This document shows, in pieces, positions 9,555 to 21,308 of a stretch of 64,000 nucleotides of DNA. The first letter of the stretch is position 1. Every line of letters starts with the position of its first letter. Below the pieces are notes generated by a model, which searched no databases, was not told where the DNA came from, and saw only the letters and a list, made by a program, of their open reading frames with translations. This DNA comes from Arthrobacter sp. EPSL27. GTDB taxonomy: Bacteria; Actinomycetota; Actinomycetes; Actinomycetales; Micrococcaceae. Location of the stretch: the NCBI RefSeq assembly GCF_001512305.1, contig NZ_LNUT01000005.1:189090-253089 (forward strand), written 5' to 3'. Made by a program: the position numbers and the translations under genes.

Positions 9555-10646
9555 ATGGACGCGATTCCGACGCGGCGTTTTGACCCGCTTTCCGCCGTCC
9601 GGACTCCGGCGGCGGAGGGCTTCGACCTGCTGCTGACCGGCACTGTTTTTCAGGACATCATCTTCACCGGCCTGCCGCACGCGCCCGTCGCCGGGACCGA
9701 AATCTGGAGCGACGGGATGGGCAGCTGCCCGGGCGGCGTGGCCAACCAGGCGATCGCCGCGGCCCGGCTGGGACTGCGGACCGGGCTGGCGGCGGCGTTC
9801 GGCGATGACGGCTACGGCGACTACAACTGGAAGATCCTGGCCGCGCAGGAGCATGTGGACCTGTCTTTGTCCCGGCGGGTGGCAGGCTGGCATTCACCGG
9901 TGACGGTGTCCCTCAGCGTGGACCACGACCGGTCCATGGTGACGCACGGCCATGCGGCCCCGGTGACCTCCAGCGAACTGATCGGCTGCCCGCCGCCGGC
10001 CCTTGCCGCGGTAGCAGAGCTTGGCGAGGAACTGGAGCCGTGGGCGCTCGACGCGTTCAAATCCGGGGTGCGGCTGTTCGGGGACGTCGGCTGGGATCCC
10101 ACCGGTGCGTGGTCCTCCGCCCGGCTGGACAACCTGCGGTACTTCCACGCCTTTATGCCGAACCAGCACGAGGCGATGGCCTTCACCGGCCACGACAACC
10201 CCTGGGCTGCCCTCTACTCCCTGGCGGACCGGGTGCCGGTGGCCGTGGTGACCCTCGGGGCCCAGGGTGCCATGGCCGTGGACTCCGAGACCGGCGAGGA
10301 GGAATGGGTGCCGTCGCTGCCGGTGTCCGCGTACGATCCGACGGGCGCGGGGGACTGCTTCGGGGCCGCCTTTATTGTCGGGTGCCTGGCGGGGTGGCCG
10401 CTCGGCGACCGGCTGCGGTTCGCCAACCTGTGCGCGGCACTGGCAGTGCAGGAGGTGGGCGGCTCGCTGGCAGCCCCGGGCTGGGGTGACATCGCCGACT
10501 GGTGGCAGCGCGCCAACGCCCGGAAGGAACGGCAGGGCAGCCAGTGGCTCCGGCGCTACCGGTTCCTCGAGGACATCATCCGCGACGTGCCGCAGGAAGC
10601 GCAGCGCCGGGCGACGGCGACCATCGCGCACCTTTCCGACGCGTAG
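9555..10646 (+). CDS. PfkB-family carbohydrate kinase
   Basis: A 363-residue ribokinase-like sugar kinase. The first PfkB signature is GGVANQAIAAARLGL near residue 58, and the second, DPTGAGDCFGAAF, contains the catalytic Asp and anion hole. The substrate is not predictable. The gene is divergent from a GH4 glycosidase and shares its intergenic region, which suggests a joint catabolic role in which the kinase phosphorylates a released or imported sugar. The start ATG is favoured by a -10 hexamer 7 nt upstream; the open frame continues upstream without similarity. It is followed by two copies of repeat family B. Confidence 0.85.
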   Translation: MDAIPTRRFDPLSAVRTPAAEGFDLLLTGTVFQDIIFTGLPHAPVAGTEIWSDGMGSCPGGVANQAIAAARLGLRTGLAAAFGDDGYGDYNWKILAAQEHVDLSLSRRVAGWHSPVTVSLSVDHDRSMVTHGHAAPVTSSELIGCPPPALAAVAELGEELEPWALDAFKSGVRLFGDVGWDPTGAWSSARLDNLRYFHAFMPNQHEAMAFTGHDNPWAALYSLADRVPVAVVTLGAQGAMAVDSETGEEEWVPSLPVSAYDPTGAGDCFGAAFIVGCLAGWPLGDRLRFANLCAALAVQEVGGSLAAPGWGDIADWWQRANARKERQGSQWLRRYRFLEDIIRDVPQEAQRRATATIAHLSDA

Positions 10647-10655
10647 CCCCCCACT

Positions 10656-10853
10656 GGACATGCCCTCCGCCCGGGCCGGGGAGCGGACATGATGCCACTA
10701 TGCCCGGTGGTGGCCGCGAAAAATGGGCATGTCCCGCGGAGGGGTTGTGCCGTGGTGGGAGGGGCCAGGGGGCATGTCCTCTGCCGGGGCCGGCGAGCGG
10801 ACATGATGCCACTATGCCCGGCGGTGGCCGCGAAGATTGGGCATGTCCCGCGG
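10656..10853. repeat. interspersed repeat family B, two ~84-bp copies
   Basis: Copies at about 10656-10739 and 10770-10853 share GCGGACATGATGCCACTATG, a GTGGCCGCGAA block and TGGGCATGTCCCGCGG, with few differences. They lie between the kinase stop and the alr promoter. A third copy is at 30467-30549. I see no coding potential. The GGGCATGTCC ends are partly self-complementary, so hairpins can form. Confidence 0.85.
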
Positions 10854-10903
10854 GGCTGGCCGGCTGCGTCCGGGCGGAATTAAGCCCCTCGCGCTGCCAC
10901 CCC

Positions 10904-10909
10904 TAGAAT
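10904..10909 (+). promoter_or_regulatory. -10 box of alr operon (leaderless)
   Basis: TAGAAT, 6 nt before the GTG start of alr. No ribosome-binding site is present, so translation probably starts at the 5' end of the mRNA. Confidence 0.65.
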
Positions 10910-10915
10910 CGTTAA

Positions 10916-12132
<1,217 letters not shown>

Positions 12133-12136
<4 letters not shown>

Positions 12137-12783
12137 GCCAGGCAACCTGGGAACGGACCCTGCACGTCCGGACCGCGGACCAGACCCACGCCCTAGGGGC
12201 GGCACTCGGCGCCCAGCTCCAGGCGGGCGACCTGCTGGTCCTCACCGGTGAGCTGGGGGCAGGGAAGACCACCTTCACCCAGGGCCTGGGCGAGGGCCTG
12301 GGCGTCCGCGCCGGCATCATTTCGCCCACCTTTGTGCTGGTCCGCATCCACCCGAACCTGCCCGACGGGCCCCGGCCCGGCGGCCCGGACCTGGTACACG
12401 TGGACGCGTACCGGCTCGGCTCCGCCTCGGAAATCGACGACATCGACCTGGAAAACACCATGGACAGTGCCGTGACCGTGGTGGAGTGGGGCAGGGACCG
12501 TGTGGAACACCTCAGCGAGAGCCGGCTGGAAGTGGACATGCTCCGGAGCCTCGGCGGCAGCGGCCCTGAGGGCAGCAGCCCTGAAGCCAGCGGCGCCGGC
12601 GGCCCCAGCGTGCCCGCGCCCGCCGGGGGCGCGGCCGTGCTGGACTTTGACACCGAGGACGACGACGAGCCCCGCACCATTGTGATCCGCGGCTTCGGCC
12701 CCCGCTGGGTGCAGCCGCCGGCGCTGCCTCCCGAGCCGGCACCCGCAGCCGACGCCCGGCACCACCGTCTGGAAGGGAACTGA
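12133..12783 (+). CDS. tsaE: tRNA t6A biosynthesis ATPase TsaE
   Basis: A 216-residue P-loop ATPase that drives the TsaB-TsaD complex making N6-threonylcarbamoyladenosine at A37 of ANN-decoding tRNAs. Walker A is GELGAGKTTFTQG (K45), and the family blocks ISPTFVLV and HVDAYRLG follow. It is longer than the usual ~150 residues. After VEWGRD there is a Gly/Ser/Pro-rich stretch (about residues 137-170) before DDDEPRTIVIRGFG, plus a Pro/Ala tail. The GTG start overlaps alr by 4 nt, and the stop overlaps tsaB by 1 nt. Confidence 0.93.
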
Positions 12784-13454
12784 TGCTGATCCTCGCCATC
12801 GACACCTCGGCCGTGGCCAGCGCCGCGCTGGTCTCCGATGACACCCCGGAATCCCTGGTGGGCAGCTTCGCCACCGAGGACACCCGGAGCCACGCCGAGG
12901 TGCTGGCACCCGGCATCGAAGAGCTCCTCGCGGAGACCGGCCTCACCGGCGCCGACGTCGACGCCCTGGTCACCGGGGTGGGTCCCGGACCGTTCACCGG
13001 GCTGCGTTCGGGCATCGTGACCGCACGCACCCTGGCGTTCGTCTGGGGCAAGCCGCTGTACGGGGTGATGAGCCTGGACGCCATCGCCCTGGAAGTGGCG
13101 GAGTCCACCGACGCCGCCCCGGAGTTCATCGTGGCCACGGACGCCCGCCGGAAAGAGGTCTACTGGGCCCGGTACGCCCTGGCCGCCGGTCAGCTGCCGC
13201 AGCTGGTGGACGGCCCGCACGTGGGCTTCGCGGCGGACCTCCCGGAGCTTCCCGTCTACGGTGCCGGCGCCGGCCTCTACGCCGACGTCGTCAACGCCGT
13301 CCCGGAGTTCAGCACCAGCCAGCCGGAAGCCCTGTCGCTGGGCCAGTTCGCCCTTGCCCGGCTCGCGGCGGGGGAGCAGTTGCTCGAGTCCACGCCTCTC
13401 TACCTGCGTGAGTCCGACGCCCAGGTGCCCGGCCCGCGGAAGAGGGCCCTGTGA
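12783..13454 (+). CDS. tsaB: tRNA t6A biosynthesis protein TsaB
   Basis: A 223-residue inactive ASKHA-fold partner that scaffolds TsaD. The N-terminus LILAIDTSAVASAALV and the block VTGVGPGPFTGLRSGIVTARTLAF are diagnostic. TsaD's metal-binding histidines are absent, as expected. The ATG overlaps the tsaE stop (TGATG), and the stop overlaps the rimI start (GTGA), so translation is probably coupled. Confidence 0.94.
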   Translation: MLILAIDTSAVASAALVSDDTPESLVGSFATEDTRSHAEVLAPGIEELLAETGLTGADVDALVTGVGPGPFTGLRSGIVTARTLAFVWGKPLYGVMSLDAIALEVAESTDAAPEFIVATDARRKEVYWARYALAAGQLPQLVDGPHVGFAADLPELPVYGAGAGLYADVVNAVPEFSTSQPEALSLGQFALARLAAGEQLLESTPLYLRESDAQVPGPRKRAL

Positions 13455-13978
13455 CCGCCGGAACGGCACCGCTGCCCGGCGGGGTGGCCCTGCGCGCGAT
13501 GACCGCGGCGGACATCCCGGCCGTGCACGAACTGGAGTGCCGGCTGTTTCCGGTGGACGCGTGGCCGCTGCAGATGTTTGTGGCCGAGCTGGCCCAGGCC
13601 GAGACCCGGCACTACGTCGTGGCCGAACGGTCCGGGCAGATCGTCGGCTACGCGGGCCTGATGTGCATCCGCCCCATCGCGGACGTCCAGACCATCGCCG
13701 TCGTCCCCGAGGAGGAAGGCCGGGGCATCGGCTCGGCGATGCTCACCGAACTCATCCGGGAAAGCAGGCTGCGCCGGGCCGAGGACGTGCTCCTGGAAGT
13801 CCGGGCCGACAACCCCCGCGCCCAGCAGCTCTACCGCCGCTACGGCTTTGAACAGATCCATGTCCGGCGCCGCTACTACCGCGACGGCGTCGACGCGCTG
13901 ATCATGCGGCTGCGCCTCGAAACCGAACCCGCCGCCTCCGAACCCGACACGACGCCGAGGGAAGCAGACCGCCCATGA
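13451..13978 (+). CDS. rimI: ribosomal protein bS18-alanine N-acetyltransferase
   Basis: A 175-residue GNAT acetyltransferase. The CoA-binding motif is [19 protein letters not shown], followed by [29 protein letters not shown], the RimI signature. It acetylates the N-terminal Ala of ribosomal protein S18 in other bacteria. Its place between tsaB and tsaD is the standard actinobacterial order. It has 4-nt overlaps on both sides. Confidence 0.92.
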   Translation: MTAGTAPLPGGVALRAMTAADIPAVHELECRLFPVDAWPLQMFVAELAQAETRHYVVAERSGQIVGYAGLMCIRPIADVQTIAVVPEEEGRGIGSAMLTELIRESRLRRAEDVLLEVRADNPRAQQLYRRYGFEQIHVRRRYYRDGVDALIMRLRLETEPAASEPDTTPREADRP

Positions 13979-15075
13979 CCCACTCCCAGCCAGGAGGGCC
14001 GCTGGTCCTCGGCATCGAATCCTCCTGCGACGAGACCGGCGTCGGGATTGTCCGGGGGACGCAGCTGCTGACCAACACCGTCTCCTCCTCCATGGAGGAA
14101 CACGTCCGGTTCGGCGGCGTGATTCCGGAAATCGCCTCCCGCGCACACCTCGACGCCTTCGTCCCCACACTCCGCGAGGCGCTGGCGGAGGCCGGCGTGA
14201 CCCTGGCGGACATCGACGCGATCGCCGTCACCTCCGGGCCCGGCCTCGCGGGTGCCCTGATGGTGGGCGTCTGCGCCGCCAAGGCGCTCGCGGTCGCCAC
14301 GGGCAAGCCGCTCTACGCGATCAACCACCTCGTCGCGCACGTCGGCGTCGGGCTGCTTGAGACGGACGACGGCGGCCGGCCGGCCTCCGCGGCCCTGCCC
14401 GAGAACCTGGGCGCCCTGCTGGTCTCCGGCGGCCACACCGAAATCCTGCGCGTCCGGAACATCACCGGGGACGTTGAACTGCTGGGGTCCACCATCGACG
14501 ACGCCGCCGGCGAAGCGTACGACAAGGTGGCCCGGCTCCTGGGCCTGGGCTACCCGGGCGGGCCTGCAATCGACAAGCTGGCACGCACCGGCAACGCCAA
14601 GGCCATCCGCTTCCCGCGGGGCCTCAGCCAGCCCAAGTACATGGGGACCGCGGAGGAACCCGGCCCGCACCGCTACGACTGGTCGTTCAGCGGACTCAAG
14701 ACCGCCGTCGCGCGCTGCGTGGAGCAGTTCGAGGCACGTGGCGAGGAAGTGCCGGTGGCGGACATCGCCGCCGCGTTCCAGGAGGCCGTGGTGGACATCA
14801 TCACGTCCAAAGCGGTGCTGGCGTGCCGGGAGAACGGCATCACCGAGCTGCTGCTGGGCGGCGGTGTGGCCGCCAATTCACGGCTGCGCCAGCTCACCGA
14901 ACAGCGCTGCACCGCCGCCGGGATCCGGCTGACGGTCCCGCCGCTGGCCCTGTGTACCGACAACGGCGCCATGGTGGCGGCACTCGGCGCGCAGCTGGTG
15001 ATGGCGGGCGTTGCGCCGAGCGGCATCGGCTTCGCCCCGGATTCCTCGCTGCCGGTCACCACCGTCTCGGTCTAA
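13975..15075 (+). CDS. tsaD: tRNA N6-adenosine threonylcarbamoyltransferase
   Basis: A 366-residue Kae1/TsaD catalytic subunit that transfers threonylcarbamoyl to tRNA A37. [14 protein letters not shown] opens the ASKHA fold. The metal-binding HxxxH is in [40 protein letters not shown] and [14 protein letters not shown] are canonical. Its ATG overlaps rimI by 4 nt. It is the last gene of the alr-tsaEB-rimI-tsaD run and converges on a minus-strand ligase gene 42 bp away. Confidence 0.96.
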   Translation: MTHSQPGGPLVLGIESSCDETGVGIVRGTQLLTNTVSSSMEEHVRFGGVIPEIASRAHLDAFVPTLREALAEAGVTLADIDAIAVTSGPGLAGALMVGVCAAKALAVATGKPLYAINHLVAHVGVGLLETDDGGRPASAALPENLGALLVSGGHTEILRVRNITGDVELLGSTIDDAAGEAYDKVARLLGLGYPGGPAIDKLARTGNAKAIRFPRGLSQPKYMGTAEEPGPHRYDWSFSGLKTAVARCVEQFEARGEEVPVADIAAAFQEAVVDIITSKAVLACRENGITELLLGGGVAANSRLRQLTEQRCTAAGIRLTVPPLALCTDNGAMVAALGAQLVMAGVAPSGIGFAPDSSLPVTTVSV

Positions 15076-15117
15076 GGCCGGCGCCGGGCCAAGCGCCGGA
15101 CGCCGGAACAAACCGGC

Positions 15118-16269
15118 TTAGGCGCCGGGGCCCTTGCGCATCTGATCCACCAGGTCCAGGACGACGGCGCGCAGGTCGCCGCCGTGCTCCGCCGCGACGC
15201 GCCGCTGCCGCTGGTAGCCGGCGCCGCGCTCGATGATCTTCAGGACGTCGGCCAGCTCCGCGGTGCAGCCCAGCTTCGCCGCGACGGGTTCCAGCCGTGC
15301 CACTGTCTCGCGGATGTGGTCGGTGACCAGCTGCTCGTTGCCGGCGGCGTCGAGGATGATGATGGCGTCCAGCCCGTAGCGGGCCGCGCGCCACTTGTTC
15401 TCCTGCACATGCCACGGCGGCATGGTGGGGATGGTGCCGCCGTTGTCCAAGGTGGTGGAGAATTCGTCCACCAGGCACTGCGTCAGGGCGGCGATGGCGC
15501 CGACTTCCTCGAGCGTGGCCAGCCCATCGCAGATGCGCATCTCGATGGTGCCCAGGTTCGGGACCGGGCGGATGTCCCAGCGGATCTCGGAGAGCGCGTC
15601 GATCACACCGGTGGTGAACATGTCCTGCGCGTACGCCTCGAAGTCTTCCCAGCGGGCGAACTGGAACGGCAGCCCCGCGGTAGGCAGCTGCTGGAACATC
15701 AGCGCGCGCTGCGAGGCGTAGCCGGTGTCCTCCCCGCCCCAGAACGGGCTGGAGGCGGACAGCGCCTGGAACTGGGGGAAGTAGTTGACCAGGCCGTCCA
15801 GGACCGGAAGGACCTTGTCCCTGCTGTCCAGGCCCACGTGGACGTGGACGCCGTAGATCACCATCTGGCGGCCCCACCACTGCGTGCGGTCAATGAGCTT
15901 GGCGTACCGCTCCTTGTCCGTCACGGGCTGCAGCTGCGGCGGGCTGAAGGGGTGGCTGCCGGCGCAGAACACCTCCACGCCCATGGGGTCGGTGACGTCC
16001 CGCACCGCCTGGAGGGAACTGAGCAGGTCGGCTTTCGCTTCCGCCACTGTGGTGCAGATGCCGGTGACCAGTTCCACGGTGTTCAGCAGCAGTTCCTGCT
16101 TGATGTGGGGGTGCTCGTCGTCCTCATTGAGTTCGGGATGCGCGGCGGCCACGCCGCGGAGCACTTCCTGCGCCACGGAGGCCAGCTCGCCCGTTTCCGC
16201 GTCGACGAGGGCCAGTTCCCATTCCACACCAAGAGTTGATTGCCTGGATGAAGCGAAATCAATCTTCAT
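15118..16269 (-). CDS. YbdK-type carboxylate-amine ligase (glutamate-cysteine ligase family 2)
   Basis: A 383-residue ATP-grasp-like ligase of the GCS2 family. Markers are TLGVEWELALVD at the N-terminus, CAGSHPFSPPQLQPVTD, YGVHVHVGLDSRDKV and LGTIEMRICDGLATLEE. Family members have weak gamma-glutamylcysteine synthetase activity in vitro. In a mycothiol-producing actinobacterium the physiological product is uncertain, and a link to ergothioneine or another gamma-glutamyl product is possible. An AGGGA site precedes the ATG. Confidence 0.88.
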   Translation of the reverse strand: MKIDFASSRQSTLGVEWELALVDAETGELASVAQEVLRGVAAAHPELNEDDEHPHIKQELLLNTVELVTGICTTVAEAKADLLSSLQAVRDVTDPMGVEVFCAGSHPFSPPQLQPVTDKERYAKLIDRTQWWGRQMVIYGVHVHVGLDSRDKVLPVLDGLVNYFPQFQALSASSPFWGGEDTGYASQRALMFQQLPTAGLPFQFARWEDFEAYAQDMFTTGVIDALSEIRWDIRPVPNLGTIEMRICDGLATLEEVGAIAALTQCLVDEFSTTLDNGGTIPTMPPWHVQENKWRAARYGLDAIIILDAAGNEQLVTDHIRETVARLEPVAAKLGCTAELADVLKIIERGAGYQRQRRVAAEHGGDLRAVVLDLVDQMRKGPGA

Positions 16270-16487
16270 GTGGTCCCTTCATTGTTCAGCTGTCGATGTC
16301 CGAGCCTGCGCCGGCTGCGCCATGGGCGGATCCGCCGGACAAACGGCGGGGCAACGGTGGTCCAAGTCTAGTGCAGGGGCAGCATCGAACCGGTGGCCGG
16401 ATGGCAGCGAACCCGTGACAGTGTTCACAAAAGCCTCCGCCCCGGCAAAACCGCCCTTGACGTGCCGGCCTGGCGTTTAATGGGGTG

Positions 16488-17309
16488 GTGCCCATCCTGA
16501 ATAAAGACATGACCCTCTGCATCTCGCTCTCGGCCCGGCCGAGCAACAACGGGACGCGGTTCCACAACAACCTGTACGAACAGCTGGGCCTGAACTGGAT
16601 TTACAAGGCCTTCGCCCCCACGGACCTCGCCCAGGCGATCGCCGGGGTGCGCGGCCTCGGAATCCGCGGCTGCGCCGTGTCCATGCCGTACAAGGAAGAT
16701 GTCATCGCCCTCGTGGACGTGATGGACCCCTCCGCGAAGGCCATCGATTCCGTCAACACGATCGTCAACGACGGCGGCCGGCTCACCGCCTACAACACCG
16801 ATTACACCGCGATCGAGCAGCTGCTGCAGCGCAACGCCGTCCCGGCGTCATACTCCGTGCTGCTGCGGGGCGCCGGCGGCATGGCCAAGGCCACCGCGGC
16901 GGCGCTGCGCGATGCCGGTTTCCGCGACGTCACCATCGTCGCGCGAAACGAGGAAGCCGGCCGGGCGCTCGCGGGGCTCTATGGCTTCGCCTGGCGCGCC
17001 GACGTCGATCCCTCCGCCACGGCCGACATGATCATCAACGTCACCCCCATCGGCATGGCGGGCGGACCGGAGTCCGGCTCGCTGTCCTTCCCGCAGGCGG
17101 TGATCGACGCCGCGAAGGTGGTGTTCGACGTCGTCGCGCTGCCGGCCGAAACCCCGCTGGTCCAGGCGGGCCGGGCGGCCGGGAAGACCGTGATCACCGG
17201 TGCGGAAGTGGCCACCATCCAGGCGCTGGAGCAGTTTGTCCTGTACACGGGGGTCCGCCCCAGCGACGCCCAGGTCCGGGCGGCCGAGGAGTTCATGCGG
17301 GCCCAGTAG
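16488..17309 (+). CDS. shikimate dehydrogenase-like protein
   Basis: About 273 residues. The N-terminal substrate domain contains SLSARPSNNGTRFHNNLY and the catalytic Lys in VSMPYKEDVIALVD. The Asp partner is in AYNTDYTAIEQLL. The Rossmann domain has LRGAGGMAKATAAAL with the dinucleotide loop altered from GAGGA. The first block differs from the usual GSPISHSLSP form, so this may be an AroE-like (YdiB/quinate-type) rather than the housekeeping enzyme. The start is uncertain among GTG 16485, GTG 16488 and ATG 16509. GTG 16488 lies 6 nt after TTTAAT, matching the leaderless pattern seen elsewhere. Confidence 0.82.
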   Translation: MPILNKDMTLCISLSARPSNNGTRFHNNLYEQLGLNWIYKAFAPTDLAQAIAGVRGLGIRGCAVSMPYKEDVIALVDVMDPSAKAIDSVNTIVNDGGRLTAYNTDYTAIEQLLQRNAVPASYSVLLRGAGGMAKATAAALRDAGFRDVTIVARNEEAGRALAGLYGFAWRADVDPSATADMIINVTPIGMAGGPESGSLSFPQAVIDAAKVVFDVVALPAETPLVQAGRAAGKTVITGAEVATIQALEQFVLYTGVRPSDAQVRAAEEFMRAQ

Positions 17310-17348
17310 CCCGCCTGCTCCGGAAATTCGGACGCCGCGCGGCCGGTC

Positions 17349-18590
17349 CTAGACCGGCTCCACCGCAACGGCCACCCGCTCCTCGCCGATCCTGGTCAGG
17401 ACCAGGGTGGCCGTTTTCTTGCCGCTTTTCGCGGACGTCTTCCCTGCCGTGTTCTTCCCTGTGGGGAGCAGCTGTTTGCGCAGCTCCTCCGGCGTGACCG
17501 ACGTGCCGCGCTTCTTGATGTCCAGGACGCCGATGCCCTGGTCCTTCACCCAGGCCTTGAGGGCCTTGACGTTGTACGGCATCACCTCCAGCACCTTGTA
17601 GGCCCGGGCGAAGGGCGTGTCGTGGAGGTCCGGGGCGCAGATGTACGCGATGTGCTCGTCCACCAGGTGCCCGCCCAGCTGGAGGGCGACGTCGGCCACC
17701 AGCCCGGCGCGGATGACGGCGCCGTCAGGCTCGTAGAGGTACCCCTCCACCGGCCCCACCGGGGCAACCGGGCCGCCGTCGAAGTCCTCGGAGCTGGTGA
17801 GCTCCGCCGCGCCCGCGGGGCCCAGGACCAGGGCAGCCCGCCGGATGCCCGGCCGCCGGACCGCGTTGAACCACAACGCCACTTCGGTCACGTCCCCGCC
17901 CACCGAGACCCACTGGGCTTCACAGTCCCCGGGGACGGAATCGTGCGGCATGCCGGGGCCCATCTTCACGCCCACGGCCAGGCCCGCGGCGGCCAGGGAC
18001 TCGACGAAGGACAGCGGCGGGGAAAAATCCTCCGGGTCCCAGATCCGTTTCGTGCCCGAGGTGGATGTGGTCCGGCGGGCCGGGTCCAGCCACACGCCGT
18101 CCATCCCGTCCAGGTCCACCGCCGTCGCGTCCGCGTGGACCACGGTGGCGTTCCGGAACGGGATCAGGTTCATCGTGGCGCAGGCCGCCGTCGTCTCGTC
18201 CCTTTCCACGGCGGTGACCCGGAGGTCCAGGGACGCAAGGGCCATGGCATCGGCGCCGAGGCCGCAGCCAAGGTCGGCGACGTGCTGGACGCCGGCCTCC
18301 GCGAAACGCTGCGCATGCCGGGCCGCCACGGTGAGCCGGGTGGCCTGCTCGAGGCCTGCCTGGGTGAAGATCATCTGCCGGGCGAACTCGCCGAACTTGG
18401 CCTCGGCCTTGGTCCGCAGCCGCGACTGGGTGAGCACGGCGGAGACGAGTTCGGGGGAGTGGCCGGCTTTCCGGAGGGACGCGTTGAGGCGGAACGCCTC
18501 GTCCTCCCGGTACGGGCCCAGCGACGCCAGCAGCTCCCAGCCCTCGGGGTTGAGAAGGGGTGCGATCTGGTCCTGGGGTGCGTCAGCCAT
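17349..18590 (-). CDS. class I SAM-dependent methyltransferase, THUMP-like
   Basis: A 413-residue protein. After an N-terminal helical region (about 1-85) comes a Rossmann methyltransferase domain with motif I VADLGCGLGADAMALASL and post-I VTAVERDE. A motif IV-like VWLDPARR resembles the D/NPP(Y/R) of nucleic-acid methyltransferases. The C-terminal ~80 residues (YKVLEVMPYNVKALKAW, IGVLDIKKRGTSV) match the THUMP-like domain of actinobacterial paralogues, ending in a Lys-rich linker and a beta strand. The substrate is probably RNA, but this is not established. It is leaderless-like (TAGGCT 7 nt before ATG) and divergent from a small membrane protein. Confidence 0.82.
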   Translation of the reverse strand: MADAPQDQIAPLLNPEGWELLASLGPYREDEAFRLNASLRKAGHSPELVSAVLTQSRLRTKAEAKFGEFARQMIFTQAGLEQATRLTVAARHAQRFAEAGVQHVADLGCGLGADAMALASLDLRVTAVERDETTAACATMNLIPFRNATVVHADATAVDLDGMDGVWLDPARRTTSTSGTKRIWDPEDFSPPLSFVESLAAAGLAVGVKMGPGMPHDSVPGDCEAQWVSVGGDVTEVALWFNAVRRPGIRRAALVLGPAGAAELTSSEDFDGGPVAPVGPVEGYLYEPDGAVIRAGLVADVALQLGGHLVDEHIAYICAPDLHDTPFARAYKVLEVMPYNVKALKAWVKDQGIGVLDIKKRGTSVTPEELRKQLLPTGKNTAGKTSAKSGKKTATLVLTRIGEERVAVAVEPV

Positions 18591-18597
18591 GGGATCA

Positions 18598-18640
18598 AGC
18601 CTAGTTCAGGGCGCGGCCGGGCCGTTCCGACCGATAGGCT
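18598..18640. promoter_or_regulatory. mirrored pair of TAGGCT -10 boxes
   Basis: TAGGCT on the minus strand (18598-18603) lies 7 nt from the methyltransferase ATG. TAGGCT on the plus strand (18635-18640) lies 7 nt from the ATG of the next gene. Two divergent leaderless promoters share 31 bp. Confidence 0.55.
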
Positions 18641-18647
18641 TGACGGC

Positions 18648-19079
18648 ATGGATTACAGCGGCACGGCAAACGACGGCATGGACGAAAACTACCGGTCGGA
18701 CGCCGACGCCCCCCAGGACGGCGATGCCCGTCCCGCCCGCCAGGGCTTGGCCCGCTTCGCCCGGCCTGCGCTGATCGCCGGCGGCGTCATCGCCGTCGTG
18801 TGCGTGGCCCTGCTGGTCATCATCTTCATCCTGGACTCCTTCAACGCCACCGTCTATTCGGTCGGCGGGGTGGACGTCCAGGACGCCACCGATGAGGCGA
18901 AAGCCATCCGCGACAATTACGCCGGGGCGCGCGCCGGCGGCATCGTGTTCCTGGTCCTGGGTGTTGCCCTGGCCTCGGCGGGGGCCCTGGTGCTCTACCG
19001 GCACCGGAACGATCGGGCCGCCGACGACGCCGAGGACGGCGAGGACGTGGACTTCGAGGACCTCGGCGGGCGGGCGTAA
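18648..19079 (+). CDS. hypothetical two-TM membrane protein
   Basis: A 143-residue protein I do not recognise. An acidic, polar N-terminus of about 38 residues precedes a transmembrane helix (LIAGGVIAVVCVALLVIIFIL). An external loop of about 40 residues follows (FNATVYSVGGVDVQDATDEA), then a second helix (IVFLVLGVALASAGALVLY) and an acidic tail. The ATG is chosen because TAGGCT lies 7 nt upstream and similarity-free sequence precedes it. It sits between the methyltransferase and groESL, with no obvious functional tie. Confidence 0.75.
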   Translation: MDYSGTANDGMDENYRSDADAPQDGDARPARQGLARFARPALIAGGVIAVVCVALLVIIFILDSFNATVYSVGGVDVQDATDEAKAIRDNYAGARAGGIVFLVLGVALASAGALVLYRHRNDRAADDAEDGEDVDFEDLGGRA

Positions 19080-19112
19080 AGTCCCGTCCCGGCGTTCACC
19101 GGGAACGAACTT

Positions 19113-19139
19113 CTGGCACTCGCCTTGACCGAGTGCTAA
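19113..19139. promoter_or_regulatory. CIRCE operator 1 (HrcA site), groESL
   Basis: CTGGCACTC, 9 nt, GAGTGCTAA. The right half is perfect and the left has two mismatches to TTAGCACTC. The -35 hexamer of the groES promoter lies in the spacer. Confidence 0.8.
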
Positions 19140-19154
19140 CTCCTTACATAGAGT
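19125..19154 (+). promoter_or_regulatory. groESL promoter
   Basis: TTGACC (19125-19130), an 18-nt spacer and TAGAGT (19149-19154). The predicted transcription start, near 19161, falls at the beginning of the second CIRCE. Confidence 0.7.
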
Positions 19155-19159
19155 CGTCA

Positions 19160-19186
19160 TTAGCACTCTCCCTAGGAGGGTGCTAA
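19160..19186. promoter_or_regulatory. CIRCE operator 2 (HrcA site), groESL
   Basis: TTAGCACTC, 9 nt, GGGTGCTAA: one mismatch to the canonical CIRCE inverted repeat. It overlaps the predicted transcription start, as expected for HrcA repression. Confidence 0.92.
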
Positions 19187-19294
19187 CACCTGAAGCTTTG
19201 CAGCCAGGCTGCTGCCGGCACCGCGACGACGGTCTGCATGCCTTGGCGCCACCGCTTTAAAGTCCACGAATTTGCTGACGAAAAGGAGAGGTCC

Positions 19295-19591
19295 TTGTCG
19301 GTCTCTATTAAGCCTCTTGAGGATCGTATTGTTGTCCGCCCGCTCGAAGCCGAGCAGACCACGGCTTCCGGCCTGGTTATCCCGGACTCCGCACAGGAGA
19401 AGCCGCAGGAAGGCGAAGTTGTCGCAGTAGGCCCCGGCCGCTTCGACGACAACGGCAACCGCGTTCCGGTCGACGTCACTGTCGGCGACGTTGTCATCTA
19501 CTCCAAGTACGGCGGAACTGAAGTCAAGACCGGCGGCACCGAGTACCTCGTGCTGTCCGCCCGCGACGTCCTGGCGATCGTCGTAAAGTAA
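19295..19591 (+). CDS. groES: co-chaperonin GroES
   Basis: A 98-residue heptameric lid of the GroEL chaperonin. The sequence [20 protein letters not shown] begins at a TTG codon with AAAGGAGAGG upstream. The open frame extends 19 codons further, but that part is non-homologous and overlaps the leader. The mobile loop is [17 protein letters not shown], and the core block is [15 protein letters not shown]. It is transcribed from the CIRCE-controlled promoter, with a leader of about 135 nt. Confidence 0.97.
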   Translation: MSVSIKPLEDRIVVRPLEAEQTTASGLVIPDSAQEKPQEGEVVAVGPGRFDDNGNRVPVDVTVGDVVIYSKYGGTEVKTGGTEYLVLSARDVLAIVVK

Positions 19592-19600
19592 CTCTCTTGG

Positions 19601-19645
19601 ACCCCGCGCCGCCGATCCTTCTTTGACGGGTCAGTTGCGCGGGGT
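19601..19645 (+). other. groES-groEL intergenic stem-loop
   Basis: ACCCCGCGC (19601-19609) and GCGCGGGGT (19637-19645) form a 9-bp perfect stem with a 27-nt loop, upstream of the groEL ribosome site. It could adjust the groES:groEL ratio through partial termination or mRNA processing; this is inference. Confidence 0.45.
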
Positions 19646-19655
19646 TCTGTCTTGA

Positions 19656-21278
<1,623 letters not shown>

Positions 21279-21308
21279 CCCTCGCGTCAACGGCTCACCG
21301 CCAACAAG

